Program-made: the position numbers and the translations under genes
The notes under the pieces: model-generated
Databases searched by the model: none
Seen by the model: only the letters and a program-made list of their open reading frames with translations
What the model was told of the DNA's origin: nothing
NCBI GenBank assembly: GCA_025618425.1
Contig: CM046839.1
Location: 4,996,533 to 5,060,532, forward strand
Length of the DNA: 64,000 nt
Source: Heliocidaris tuberculata
Lineage: Eukaryota; Echinodermata; Echinoidea; Camarodonta; Echinometridae
Direction: 5' to 3'
Shown: one piece after another, positions 45,833-58,088 of the stretch
Layout of the letters: every line of letters begins with the position of its first letter
How positions within the stretch are numbered: the stretch's first letter is position 1

Positions 45833-47899
45833 TGTGAGCAAACCGGTGGTAGTTAGCTCAGATGCGTCAAAGGATGGCGTCGGATCAGTCCTACTCCAAG
45901 ATGGAATGCCGATCGCATCACAATCTTTAACGGCTCCTCGACGTAGGTACATGCAAATAGAGAAGAAATGGGGTCATGTTCGAATGTCAAAAGTACCACC
46001 AGTACTTATTCAGTAGGCAGTTTACAGCAAAAACTGACCACAAACTGCTTGAATCGATAATGAAGAAACCGCTAGCAGAAACTTCACTAAGATTACAACG
46101 GATATTCTTGAGGTTGCTGAAATATCAAATGACCGTACAATACAATCACGGAAAAGATCTAGTGATCGCGGATATGTTGAGCTGTAGCTTTCTGCCAGAA
46201 ACCAGTGATGACGGAATCGATGACGAAATACCGATATGTATGACGACTTGCCTCCCAATGTCACAATCGCGAATATCGGAACTTCAGTCGGAAACACAAA
46301 AGGATGAAACCTTGCAAAAACTTGCCAAAGTAATCTGCGCTGGCTGGCCGAAAGCCAAGTCGAAGGTCCCGACACAAATCACAGTATACTGGGACTATCG
46401 TGATGTTTTGACAATTGAAGATGGATTAATCTTCAAAGCCGAAAAGGTTGTGATTCCAAAATCACTGAGATCAATGATGCTAACAAAACTTCATGAGAGT
46501 CACCAAGGAATTGAAAAGTCAAAACGGTTAGCTAGGGATATCATATTTTGGCAGGGAATGTCCAAGCAAATAGAAGATGAAGTCTCTCACTGCCCGACAC
46601 GCAGCATGTTCCGCAATCAAAATCAAAGACAACCAATGATTGGGCACAGAATCCCAATCAGGCCCTAGCAAAAGGTGGGCACTGATTTGTTTGAGCTAGA
46701 AACTGAGAACTACATCATACTGGTATACTACTACTCAAATTTCATAGAAGTTAAGAAAATGGCAAGTACCAGATCTTCTACCATAGTCGAGTATTTCAAG
46801 GAGCAATATACACGATACGGAATACCCAATGAGGTGGTGTATGACAATGGGCCCCAGTACACCTCACATGAATCCCAACAATTCATGCGCGAGTATCAAG
46901 TAAGGCACACTACATCTTCGCCATGACACTTGCACTTGAACGGTCATGCGGAGAAAGCAGTGCAGATCATGTGATTAAGAAGGCGAAAATCGATGGCACT
47001 GATGTGATCCTTGCGATATTCCATTATCAAAATACAAGTGCCTTCCCCGGCACAGCTTTTTTTAGGAAGGCGCACTCAAACGTGCTTTCCCACATCAGCA
47101 AATCTTCTCAAACCGCATACTGTCCAATCAGTTACTGAGAAGTTGCACAACAAACAGGTCAAACAGAAAGAGTACTATTACCGAGGAACAAAATCTCTAC
47201 CCCCACTTACACCACAAGGAAGTGTCATGATGAGAAAAAAAGGCAAGTGGAAGTCTGCTGTAGTTGTGGAACAAAGTTCGAAGCCGCGATCGTAGTTCGT
47301 GCCGGAAATGGTCAATGAAATTGCTGGAATCTGAAAGATCTTATGAAGTATCATGGGCAACACGAAATCAACAATAATATAGAAAGTGATCCCCCTGCGA
47401 TGTGTGTTCCACCACCCGAAAAGAAGGAACCATCGGTCACTGAGACATGGTACCATAGATTTGTAAAATCTCCTGAATACTTTGTTGCTATTCCTTAAAC
47501 CTATAAAGTGGACCGAAGTTGCAATGCAGAGGAAAGAGAAATCATGAAGTTCAACACTAATCTGGATTTTCATAAAACGGCTAAAGGAAAACAGGACTAC
47601 CACAAATGAACAATAGACGCCCCCACCAAATTGAACCTCGAACATGGTCGTTTTTTAGGTCTCAGATCTTCACCAAATTTAACAGGGATTGAATTACTAG
47701 TGATTCCCAATCTCAACACAGTTTTTCTTCACGACTTCAAGCTCATTCTGGAGTTAAAATTAGTTCTAAATGTCCCTTACATTCGCCCGAGAAGTCACAA
47801 CCCGGTATATCGGCCCAGCCAAAGAAGGTGAGAGTGATTGAGATTGAGACTAAGCTCCAGGACGGTGCATAAGGCTGCCTCGCCAGCAATCCGCTCAAC

Positions 47900-49075
47900 C
47901 ACCGCAAAACCCACCCGCATGGTTTGCACTGTTTCTGGAGAAATTTGAGTCCCATTTTTCTCATCTTGAAGGTCAGACTGAGTCGCGCATTGTAAACAAG
48001 CTAGATGAGATAAGCATAAAGGCAGCAGAGAACAAGGAGAGAATCACAGCCTGTACCATACAGCTGGAAGAAGTCATGTCTGAGGTGAAGAAGTTAAAGG
48101 AGGAAAAGATGGAAATCATGGCCAAGTTAGATGACTTGGAGAACAGGTCAAGAAGAAATAACCTGGTTCTACATGGAATTCCAGAGAAGGGGAAGGAGAA
48201 TTGCCAGGTGGTGGTGCATGAGTTGATCCGGGATTTCGTTGGCCTTTCTCCTAGCCAATATTCAATCAAGCGTTGTCACCATACCCCTACTACCAAACCA
48301 GCAAGTGATCATTAAAAGCCAAGAATCATTCATGTCGCTTTCTCCACCTATGCTGGTAAGGAGAGAGTACGCAAAGCACGTATTTCAAAGCTGAAGGAGA
48401 GCACCTACAAAGGTCAGAAAATCTTTGTCTCTGAAGATTTTTCCAAATATTCTGCAACAGAGTAAAGACAAACTGGATCAGCTTAAAGGGGGTACCCAAT
48501 GCTGAAACTATGTTAGTTCATTTAAAAGATCATGATTTTATTAGCAGAAAATCATCTGCCTTAAGTTTTTTTTAAATTCGTGTTGCCAGAAAAATCCCCG
48601 AAATATGGTAAGACTTCAGGATATTTTGGCCCCTCAGCTGTGTCCCAATTTCAGCTAGGTAACCACAATGACGTCAAAGTGGTTACCCAGGTTCGCGTAT
48701 TGCAGATGTGTTGCACGCTAGACTGTACAAAATGCATTACACCTTGCGCGCATTTTGCTATAATTGCGCGACAAGGTAACCACTTTGACGTCATTGTGGT
48801 TACCTGGCTGAAATTGGGACACAGATGAGGGGCCCAAATATCCTGAAATCTTACCATATTTCGGGGATTTTCTGGCAACACGAATTTTTAAAAAAATTGA
48901 AGGCAGATGGTTTTCTTCTAATAAAATCATGATCTTTTAAATGAACTAACATTGTTTCAGCATTGGGTACCCCCTTTAAGAGTCTCAGAGAAGAAGGCGA
49001 GAAACCATTTTTTCTTTACCCTGCTAAGCTTCCATACAGAGATTGGGGGGGGGGGGGGGGGATTACACCTTTTTG
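47900..49075 (+). mobile_element. L1-type LINE ORF1 remnant, interrupted by a fold-back
   Basis: A coiled-coil-like Lys/Glu-rich stretch (VMSEVKKLKEEKMEIMAKL) leads into DLENRSRRNNLVLHGIPEKG, the signature of the L1 ORF1 RNA-binding domain (Transposase_22 family). A stop lies at 48313. The same frame continues with IIHVAFSTYAGKERVRKAR and KIFVSEDFSK. The fold-back at 48483-48979 then cuts the region; ORF1-like sequence (EEGEKPFFLYPAK) resumes after it. Dead copy. Confidence 0.8.
48483..48979. mobile_element. TTAA-flanked fold-back element inside the LINE
   Basis: TTAA 48483-48486 and TTAA 48976-48979 bound a long palindrome. The ends are AGGGGGTACCCAATGCTGAA and its complement. Arms of about 220 bp include GGTAACCACAATGACGTCAA facing its reverse complement. 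The centre (about 48693-48768) is unpaired. Confidence 0.88.
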
Positions 49076-49427
49076 CTTAACTGTTGACCTTAGACTCTTG
49101 TTTGCCAGCTGAACTTTGTTTTCACACTACTCCAAATTATATGAGTTTCATTCCTCGTTTTTATTCTGAACTCCTTTTCACCTGTTATCTTAGAGTCACT
49201 CAGGTTTTTTATCTGTATTTAAATCCAAAAGGTTGGAAAAATGAGAGATTTGCAAACTCTACACATGACTTGTTTTGATTGTGGTATTTTTACACATGCA
49301 AACAGGGCTGTCTTTTCGATCTGAAGTCCTGTTTTTTACTTTGCTAGCGTTCTTTTCTGGTATATTTCTATGGAGACACTGGTTTTTTCATATGAAGGAA
49401 GGGGTATACTAAAGATATACTTTCCAC

Positions 49428-50283
49428 AGATGATGATACTCAAATTGTGTTCTTTTAATTGTCGTGGATTACAAGATTTTGTAAAAAGTAGGAAGGTATT
49501 TTATTATATGAGAAATATGAACAGTGATATTATTTCCTGCATGAAACACTCTTTGCTATAAAAGAAGAAGAAGTTTTTTTGAAGTCCCAACAGGGTGAGG
49601 CAGCTTGATTATCAAGTTTTACTTCAAATAGCAGGGGAGTGGCCATTCTAATTATCATTCACCTGCTGCCGAAGTTATCATTTCGGCAGCAGGTGGGTGT
49701 GTTGCCGGCTTCTTCTTGGGGAAGGAACCTGAATTACAAGCTTTGCTTAGGGAACCTGAATTACAAGCTAAATGCTTTCAAAGGTTTCCTCCACAATACA
49801 GCTAGCATTTATTTACTTACCAATTACAGCGTAAATCTCATTTTGTTTTAAAACCGAATTTATGTGCTAGATTTCATTTAATGGTGTTTCTATATGCTCA
49901 TAATGATTTTTGTCAACTGAAAGTCTTTGTAAATTATTTGCTGTTATTGTGGAAATAAATGAAATGAAATGAAATGAATCAGAAATACAATTTTGGTTAA
50001 AGTAAATAATATTGTTACAGATCCCAATAGTACATATGTGATTCTTAGTGTTAATTAAATAGTTTTTCAAAGGTGCTAGTGAATCTATATGCTCCCAATA
50101 ACGATGATCCTGATTTTCTCTTAGAAGTTTTTGGTGAAGTGGATAAATTAAACTGCTCTTCAATAATTGTGGGTGGGGATTTTAACACTTTTATTGGCCC
50201 CTTAGAATATGAGGGTAATAGACAACAACATTTTAATTCAAAATCTAGTGAAATGCTGTCAGTCATTATGGATGATTATTAAC
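49428..50283 (+). mobile_element. L1-type LINE ORF2 endonuclease remnant
   Basis: The N-terminus KLCSFNCRGLQDFVKSRKVF with SDIISCMKH matches the start of an APE-type endonuclease (the usual ExH context is degraded). A SRGVAIL motif follows at about 49625. After an interruption at about 49660-50060 comes VNLYAPNNDDPDFLLEVFGE and SSIIVGGDFNTFIGPLE, the endonuclease core with GGDFN. It ends at a stop at 50281. It is positioned as ORF2 of the preceding ORF1. No RT was found, so the copy is internally or 3' deleted. Confidence 0.8.
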
Positions 50284-50721
50284 CATATCAGACATCCGAG
50301 CAACGCAATTTTTACATTTTATTGCCCAGCTTTGACAAGCCAACAAAATTGTGGGCCGATAAATTGTTTATTGCCCAGTTTCGAAAGTCAATGAGATTTT
50401 GCGTCTTAAATAGCGGGCAATAAACTGTATTTTTCACAATATTTTTGAGTTCGCTCTAGATGTCTGATTCTGTTAATAATAATGATATGGACTGGCTACT
50501 TTCGGGGGATACAACATTAATTGCCCGAGTCTTCGACTCAGGCAACTTGGAGAGATCAGAGAAAGGTCTTACATGCCTTTGCTACCTTCCCCCCAAAAGA
50601 GAAAATCTGGAAAAAATGCTGCGCTATCTTGTGCTTTCATGCTCCAGTTTTATTGTTGTTTAATCCTTTTCATATTGTTCTGTATATTTTCATGCATATA
50701 TAGTTTTAAGTACCACATCTT

Positions 50722-50848
50722 GGCCCTCTTGCATAAAAAGTTGCAAATAAACGCAACTCAAAAAACTTAACGCAAGTCCCAAATAAGCGATCTTGATTGG
50801 TTGAAAATCAAGTTGCGTTTAATCGCAACTTTTTATGCAAGAGGGCCC
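50722..50848. mobile_element. Short MITE with CTTGCATAAAAAGTTGC ends
   Basis: Inverted ends GGCCCTCTTGCATAAAAAGT and its complement. 127 bp, non-coding. In style related to the element at 39313-40052. Confidence 0.75.
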
Positions 50849-50966
50849 TTGTATAACTACGCATGGTAAATACAAGAACAGCGATTCGAACAAGACATCT
50901 AGTGGAAAGATATCACCAATGTATACTGTCTTTTGCCAACTCGTTCAGATAAAGCAGAAAATGATC

Positions 50967-50972
50967 TTTATT
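50967..50972 (-). terminator. Candidate poly(A) signal of GTPBP3
   Basis: AATAAA on the minus strand, about 175 bases beyond the GTPBP3 stop codon. Confidence 0.4.
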
Positions 50973-51145
50973 CTGCTGCAGAAGAAATATTCTTTAGGAG
51001 CAGCTAAAACACCTTAAGGCTCGTTCAAATATGCCGTAATAAACCCACCGTTTCTGCAGCATGTGTGAACAAGCCTTTAGGAACTCTCGGTCTAAATTCC
51101 TGAGATTGAAACTTGGAAGACAACACATACATGCATAGGAAATCA

Positions 51146-54100
51146 TCACTTCCCAATACAGAAATCCTTAAAAATGACATCCAGAATTTCCTCGGTGGTC
51201 ACATGACCTGTTATCTTCCCAAGCTGTCGCAGGGCAATCCTCAGCTCCTCGGCTGCCATGACTAGATCCTCCCGGCTTTCAAAGGATTCCAGAGAGAGGG
51301 CGCACTCTTTAAGATGGTTGCGATGGCGCTCTTGTGTCAGGTACGGGTCTGAAGAAGTAGGATTGCTGCACCTATAGCAAGAAAGCAATGGAATATACAT
51401 TATAATCTAAACATTAAAAGGAGACACCAAAAACTGATTGGGGTGCTCTGGAATTACATAATAAAATATCAAATTTGAGGCACATGTATATATCAAAGTC
51501 CGTTGATATGCATTTACACTTATGACATAAATAATTTATGGTGCATTGGTCATTACAAAATCTATGAAGAAAAATACTGTTTGCCAAAGAAATACTACAC
51601 TGACAGAAATTAGAGTTAAGTTCGATAACAATAAAGAAGATAAAGACAGCAATGAAGACGACTACTGACAAATACATGTACAGTACTAGAATATCACTGA
51701 AGGTGATTAATACCCCCGCCCCAATGTGTGTGCCAAATTTCCTGAGCATTGCACCAAAAATGAGGAAGTGGTTTGATCTGCAATATTTTCCCATTTTATT
51801 GCCATATGTCGTTACCATGGCAATGCATTTGCCACACATTGAAAAAATATGTCTTGCACAGGTCCATCCCAAGACAAATGTGTGTGGCAAATTTCACGAG
51901 CATTGCTTGAAAAATGAGGAAGTAGTTCGATCCGCAAGATTTCAACCTGATTTATTGCTAATATGCCATTACCATGGCAACGTATTTCCGACACATTAAA
52001 AAAATATTTCTTGCACATCTTCATCCCAAGACCAATGTGTGTGGCAAATTTCACGAGCATTGCTCGAAAAATGAGGAAGTAGTTCGATGCGCAAGATTTC
52101 AACCTGATTTATTGCCATAATATGCCGTTACCATAGCAACGCAGTTTCCGACACATTCAAAAAATATGTCTTGCACATCTTCATCCCAAGACCAATGTGT
52201 GTGGCGAATTTCACGAGCATTGCTCGCAAAATGAGGAAGTAGTTCGATGCGCAAGATTTGCAACGGACCGACCAACCGACCACCAGCCCGACTGCCCGAC
52301 CACACGCTGATTCCTATATACCCCCTTCAACCTTCGTTTGGCGAGGGGTATGATTAGAAATAAAATTGGAAAGGATGAGGATAACAAAATCCAGAAAAAA
52401 CAACAAAGAAACAAGTAAGTTATCTAATATCCAGAAGACTTTGTAGGTACACAGCTACACTTCTCTTATCCAATACTGAGACTTTGTAATGGTTCAAACC
52501 AAACATTAAGCAAAGAACACTTACATTTTCTTTAACTTTTCTTCTAGTAAGTCCAGGAATCCATCCATGCCCTCTTCTGTTTTACACGACATGGGCAAGA
52601 TACCAAGCTTTTCCCTTCCTTCATTGCTTTCTCGCATTGAGACATCTGGCACAACAGTGAATAAGAGTCTCTTAGACTCTTCATCCAGCAAATCTGTTTT
52701 GTTGACTATCACAATCATGTCTCTTCCATCATCATTACTTTTATTGCTTACAGAGTCTAATCCGGGACTGTCTTCATGACATATTTTATGAGCTCTGTCC
52801 TCCCAAAGTTTGGATTCAGTCACAAAGGAATGGATCTGATCTAGGAAGTTCTCAGTGGATGCTTGGGGATTGATAGTTGTTGCATCCAGCATAAATATGA
52901 CAAGGTCTGCAAGGTTTGTTCTGTGGAGTGTGGGTGAGGAAAGGAATCAAATCATCATCTAAATGATTTCATCTAGCTGAATGACTAGACATGTTAAACT
53001 ATTCAATCTAACTACTAAAATGGTCATAGAAATAAGAGAATGGCAACATAATCTAACAGAATGACATTGATCACTCACTAAATAAATTTAGTTAAAAATC
53101 AATAAAATAATCCAACCCAATGTCAAGGTGGTTTCCTTCATTTTTGTACCTTGTATCCTTTATTGTACTTATGCTTTGTTTGATGTGTGTGGAAATGAAA
53201 TAAAATACAATAAAAATTAAGACGACACAGGTGAGTGAATGCGAAATGAGTTATGAAAGATGAACACTTTAATACATGTACCTCTCTCTAGCCCTTCGAA
53301 CTCCTTCCATCTCTATCTCATCTATGCTTTCCCGTATCCCAGCAGTATCACTGAGTATGACTGGATACCCACTGATATTTAGAGATGATTCCACCACATC
53401 CCTAGTTGTTCCAGCAATGGGTGAGACAATGGCTGCTGGCCGTTGACCTAGTTACAGTTCAAATAGGAACAGAGGGTCAAGTTGAGATACTGCTCACTTC
53501 AAAGTCAATTAATATAATGCTGGGAGAAGAAACCCAAGGGTCAGAGTGATTAAGTTCGCTTTTCTATTCCCAGTCCAGGAGAGGTTAAATCATCAGCAAT
53601 AATAATGAAAAAATGATAATAAATGTGCTTTTTTATGCTCGCCATAACAAATGCATTGACAGACAAGATCCCTTCCGAACGAAGTGTGAGTGATCATACC
53701 AAGTGCTCTCACAAAACATGCTCAGAAATCATAGAAAGGCAAATAGCAATATGCCTTTTTTCAACAGTTCGAGAGTGATTCATGTCCCATTCAACCACTT
53801 TTATTTTCCACAAAAAAATAACAAAAACTACCTTAAAATTTTTCTGAATGAAAATTTAAGTGAATGAATTGGTCATATTGTACATATGAAATAAATAAAT
53901 AAAACAAACATTAGAATGTTTCAAGCGAAAGGACTTTTTCAATGAGAGAAATTGATACATGACTGTAAATATTAAAAAACAACCATATTGTAAGCTCCAC
54001 TCACAAAGTGCATTCAGTAGTGTACTCTTCCCAACATTTGGCTGGCCAGCTATGGTGACATGGACCCCACTCCTTAACCTTTCACCTCTCCTGCTGTCTT

Positions 54101-57100
54101 GGAGATGTCGTCTTACTTCAGTCAAGAGTTCATCAACCTCCTGCTTGGCTGTGATAGTAAAGAAATGGGTTTGAATAAACAAATCTTGAAATCATCACAG
54201 ATAACTAAGCTTATTTGGGGTTCTGGTAATGGATTTCCATTTCAAGAGAAACTGGTGTAAAGGAATTCTGAATGGTTTATAGCAGCAAAATGGAAATAAA
54301 CAAGAAATTTTATCATCTATTTTTACTCATTACGTTCCTTTTTCTGACTACCCATAAAGTTTGGAATATATTTTATTTATAGTTTTAAATATTCTATGCA
54401 AATTTTGTTTGACTGTGTGAGAACTTATTTTCCATTATTACCAGAACTCAAGATTACCAGTATTTTCCCAGCCAACAGACAAACAGGGGGCAAAGTCCAT
54501 GGGCTTAAAATAGTGCAGAGCTTTTAATACATATCAGGCTTTGGGTAAGGAGTAGGTATACAGACATGCCCAAGCACTGAATATGAAAAAGGTAAATAGG
54601 AAGCTGATCATCTTACCCTCTTCTAAGACACCTTCCTCTATGTTTTCATCCTCACCGAAGTCAATAAATGCCTCTACGTGTGCTACCGTCTGTAAATCAT
54701 AACAAAATACAAACAAAAAAATGAGATGGAAAACAAAAATCAATGTCCTTTCACTCTTAATCTTGCTACAAGAGTCCAGTAGTGAAATATTTTTTTTTAA
54801 ATGTTAATCTTTTAAAACTCTCCACATTAGCAACTGATATCCAAGAAACTTGGCAATAAAATCATCCATTCAAAAGTCTGAAGTCAATAACGGAATAGCA
54901 GAAATTTGTATAAACCATCAGTGTCAGTGATAACAGATTCCATTTGATAGCTATCAGTTTCTAAAATTATGAAGGGTTTGGACTTTCATACTATCAGATA
55001 CCTGCTGGTCATACCCTGATCAATCTCTGTCTCCATCCTTCATAGAGTTTACTAAGAACTCCTGACATCTGCCTTACAGCTTGTTGTCTTTGGGCTTCAG
55101 TCTCTGCTTGTATAAGGTCACCAAGGCCTTCCACTTCAGTCAAGTCTAGCTTGCCATTGTAGAATGCTCTGTGGTTCAAAACACATAAATGCTCGATTAA
55201 TGCACTTGCTCATATATCTAATTACCTATTTATTGGGTCATGATTTATATTATCCCAACTCAGCAGCAGCAGTCGACCTCTAAGTTGAAGAGGTAAAATC
55301 GTCACAATAATCAGCAAAATACTGGGAAAATATTGGCTTTTTGCACTGTTACAGTTATAGCATGGATATGAACCCTGTTAATTCGTAATCCACAATTTAG
55401 GGACTTATTCACTACACACAAAAAGATTGACAGCGTTATTGTGACCACAAATCTCCCAATAATTGCTACTGATTTGTAGATATAGTATATTACAATCTTT
55501 CTGTCCACTATTTGCAGACACATAATATAAGGGATATTGAAAAAAAAATTGACATCCAATATAAAATGTCATTTTGATGACACAAAATGTGGAAACACTT
55601 TTTGTGAAGGCCTAGAATTTTATAAAATTGCTTCACAAGCTAATTATAATCATATCTAACTATGATTCAAGTATATTTCTATGTCTCAGCACATACAGAA
55701 TTCTTATTTACATCAATTTTTTTTACTTCAAAAATACTATTTGATCACTTTTCTTAAAACTTTCACAATTTTTTTTTTCTCACGTTACTAGAAACAACTA
55801 CTCTAGTGGCAATGCCAAAATCTTAAAATGAAGACAGACCTTAAAGGTAACAGATAGTTTTGGGAAGCCCTCAAAAACTTTTCGTGAGATTTCGTTGATT
55901 TTACTTAATAAACAGCAGGGTACTAACATAACTAAGATGCTGTGAAGTATTTTCCTCCTCAAGTGAAATATTTATCGAATGAGAGGTGAAAAGTAATAAA
56001 AATCCCTGGCCCAAAAAAGAGAGGATGTAAATTCAAACAACGGCCACACACACACTACTTACATGAGGATTGCTGTGTGTGTAGAATACGCTACACATAA
56101 TGCGAAGCGCTGGGTTTATTGTGTGGGGAACCTTCGGGTGGATATGGTCTTAGCGTGAGGCAGTGAAAAGCCGTTACCAAGCGTTTCTTATAGATATTTA
56201 CACTAAAATTTGTTCGAAATCGTGGATGGAATGTTAAATAATCTCATACATATGTCTTATGATAAAAGGAGAATAGTATGTGACTATTTCAGATAAGTTT
56301 CTTGCCAGTATGATTTTTGCTACCAAGACTGTCTATGAGCTTTAAAGTGTTATTTACACATATATTATTTTTTATAAAACACAGCAAAAAAGGATGAAAT
56401 GGCAAAGACCATGACACTGCAGCTAATGCTGAATAAATGTGCACCAACCCATCCAAATAACTACCAACCATTCTACAGAGTGTCTTTTAAATGCACGAGA
56501 ACAGAGAGTACTGAGCAAGTATGATAAATGTTCTGTTTTACCTCTTTGAGAACTCTCCAGCTTCTGCCAGATGAAATCCGTCAAGCTTTCCAAGTGCACC
56601 ATAGAGGGCAGCAATTACCGCTGGTCCACCATGGACCTGGAGCTCACATACATCTTCACCTGTAAAACTGTTTGGACCTGAAAGAGATGACAAAGTACAG
56701 GGGTAAGTCATTCATTTCAGGGGCTTGGTTTGATCAAAAGTTATTCTATGTGAATTTTGATTCGCACAATATAGTTTGAAAGGGAGTTACGAGGGAAAAC
56801 TGTGCAACCGAATCAATGCTTAGAATAGAAATTCTACTCATAATATGTGAAGAACTTAATCATAAAGTCTGTTCTCCAAGTTTTGGTAATGAAGCCGTAA
56901 TGAGACTTTTTTAGGTTTTTTTGTTTTTTGTTTTGTTTTGGTTTTTCTCTATTTTTCTCAGAGTGATAAGACAGAATAATAAAGATGCTTATTCACCACA
57001 ACCAAACAACAGACAAGTTTGTAGAAGGAACATTTTCCATATGTAGAACTGCCATTAATTACCAAATTTTTAATTCATAAACAGTGAAATTGTACAAACA

Positions 57101-58088
57101 TAAAGTTTACATTAAAAAACAAAAACATGTTTTGGACTATCTTTCCTTTGAGCAAATGGATCAAAATAAAGTGAGATGAGAGTACAATCTGCATCTGCTG
57201 CTCAATTTCATTATTTTGTTCTATTAAAGAATTGTACCAATAAAAAAAATCATGTCTCTTTCTTTGAGCTACATAGCATATAAGTTTGAAGATGGATAAA
57301 ATTTAATGTCGCAAGGCAATAAAAGGATGATCGATTGATCATACTCCATTTCATTTAACATCTTTCTCTGAGTTCAAAATTGATAACTTTCCATAAAAAG
57401 TCAAGGATTATAAACAAAAAACAATTAATGTTGGATGCATTTGCTTTAAGTTTGTAACAGTGCTTATCACTCAATTCAGAATATCTAGACAACATACAAT
57501 CAAAACAGTCTGCAGTCTTTCCAACATAATCTTTTATAATGTTAACATTATTTAGACCTGAATGCATGAAAACAGAAATCCCCTTAACAAATTCAGCATT
57601 TAACATGTTTAAATCTACATACCAGTAAACCATAGAATCAGCCCATGGTCGATTAATTCATCTGTTGTGGGATCATGGATTGGTGACAAAACTGCTTTTC
57701 TGAACCCAACTGCCCTTCTGCTTGGAATCATCTTTTCAAGGACCAAACTTGCCCGAGGGCCCGATACTCTCACTACAGCAACCCCACATTTTCCATGCCC
57801 ACTTGCTAAAGCAAAAATTGTTCTTTGAGCTGGCATATAAGATGAAGACGAATGATACCGGTACATGTAATCTTGAATTTTCTCAGCTCTGCTTTTTCTT
57901 ATTCTACGAAGAATTCGATGTCCTGGTAGCGTAAAATGTCGATTCAAACTATGTTGTTGACACGATTGACGAGATGGACTGCTGCAAAATCTGGCGACTG
58001 ATGTAACAAAAGCGGGAACCTGGCGTAAACGCAGCCGACGGGCAGGGCAGAAAATGCCAGTAGCGATCAGCTCCATTCCACGCGGCAT
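51146..58088 (-). CDS. GTPBP3: tRNA modification GTPase GTPBP3, mitochondrial (MnmE family)
   Basis: Eight exons on the minus strand: 58088-57623, 56677-56542, 55168-55015, 54689-54617, 54148-54005, 53447-53282, 52920-52525, 51371-51146; 586 codons plus stop (human about 492). The Arg-rich, acid-poor N-terminus fits a mitochondrial presequence. The MnmE N-domain ([20 protein letters not shown]) and [20 protein letters not shown] with [17 protein letters not shown] follow. GTPase motifs: GQPNVGKS (G1, residues about 311-318), GTTRD (G2, 337), DTAG (G3, 358), NKTD (G4, 453), SCKTEEG (G5, about 490). The protein ends in FCIGK, carrying the catalytic Cys of the family. With MTO1 it makes the taurinomethyl-uridine wobble modification of mitochondrial tRNAs. 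ATG 58088 is chosen because the codon at 58094 is TTG. An insertion between G3 and G4 (about residues 415-446) explains part of the extra length. Intron 7 carries a 157-bp tandem repeat element. Confidence 0.95.
51708..52352. repeat. 157-bp tandem repeat element with ATACCCC ends (GTPBP3 intron 7)
   Basis: Units begin at CCAATGTGTGTG-type motifs at about 51721, 51875, 52032 and 52192 (spacing 154, 157 and 160). Each contains CATTGCTCGAAAAATGAGGA and a GTTACCATGGCAACG-type hairpin. The block is bounded by AATACCCCCGCC and, inverted, AATCATACCCCTCGCC. A CGACC-rich segment follows the last unit. This resembles widespread marine-invertebrate tandem-repeat transposons; the class is uncertain. Confidence 0.75.

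Larger units (their letters stand above)
43400..47330 (+). mobile_element. Decayed Ty3/gypsy-type LTR retrotransposon (gag-pol remnant)
   Basis: In 5'-3' order: a gag-like zinc knuckle CFGCGYQHNPKVC near 43540; a reverse-transcriptase LDDILV box near 44028; RNase H segment VVVSSDASKDGVGSVLL near 45850 and KTDHKLLESI near 46030; the integrase HHCC zinc region (HESHQG, and a second Cys replaced or shifted) near 46490-46610; integrase core DNGPQYTSHESQQF near 46840; and a C-terminal KQKEYYYRGTKSLPPL near 47165. Many stops and frameshifts separate these parts. I did not identify LTRs or an envelope frame. Two MITEs sit inside (44081-44283 and 45581-45832). Dead copy; the gypsy assignment rests on domain order RT-RNaseH-integrase. 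Confidence 0.85.

Noticed and set aside
47178..47645. Minus-strand open frame of 155 codons
   Set aside because: Antisense to the integrase C-terminal region of the gypsy remnant; no recognisable protein features.
51414..52102. Several long frames on both strands
   Set aside because: Produced by the 157-bp tandem repeat, whose units are a multiple of three or near it; peptide repeats follow the DNA repeat.
51708..52352. CRISPR-like regular spacing of repeats
   Set aside because: Units are about 157 bp, direct and contiguous without spacers, within a eukaryotic intron.
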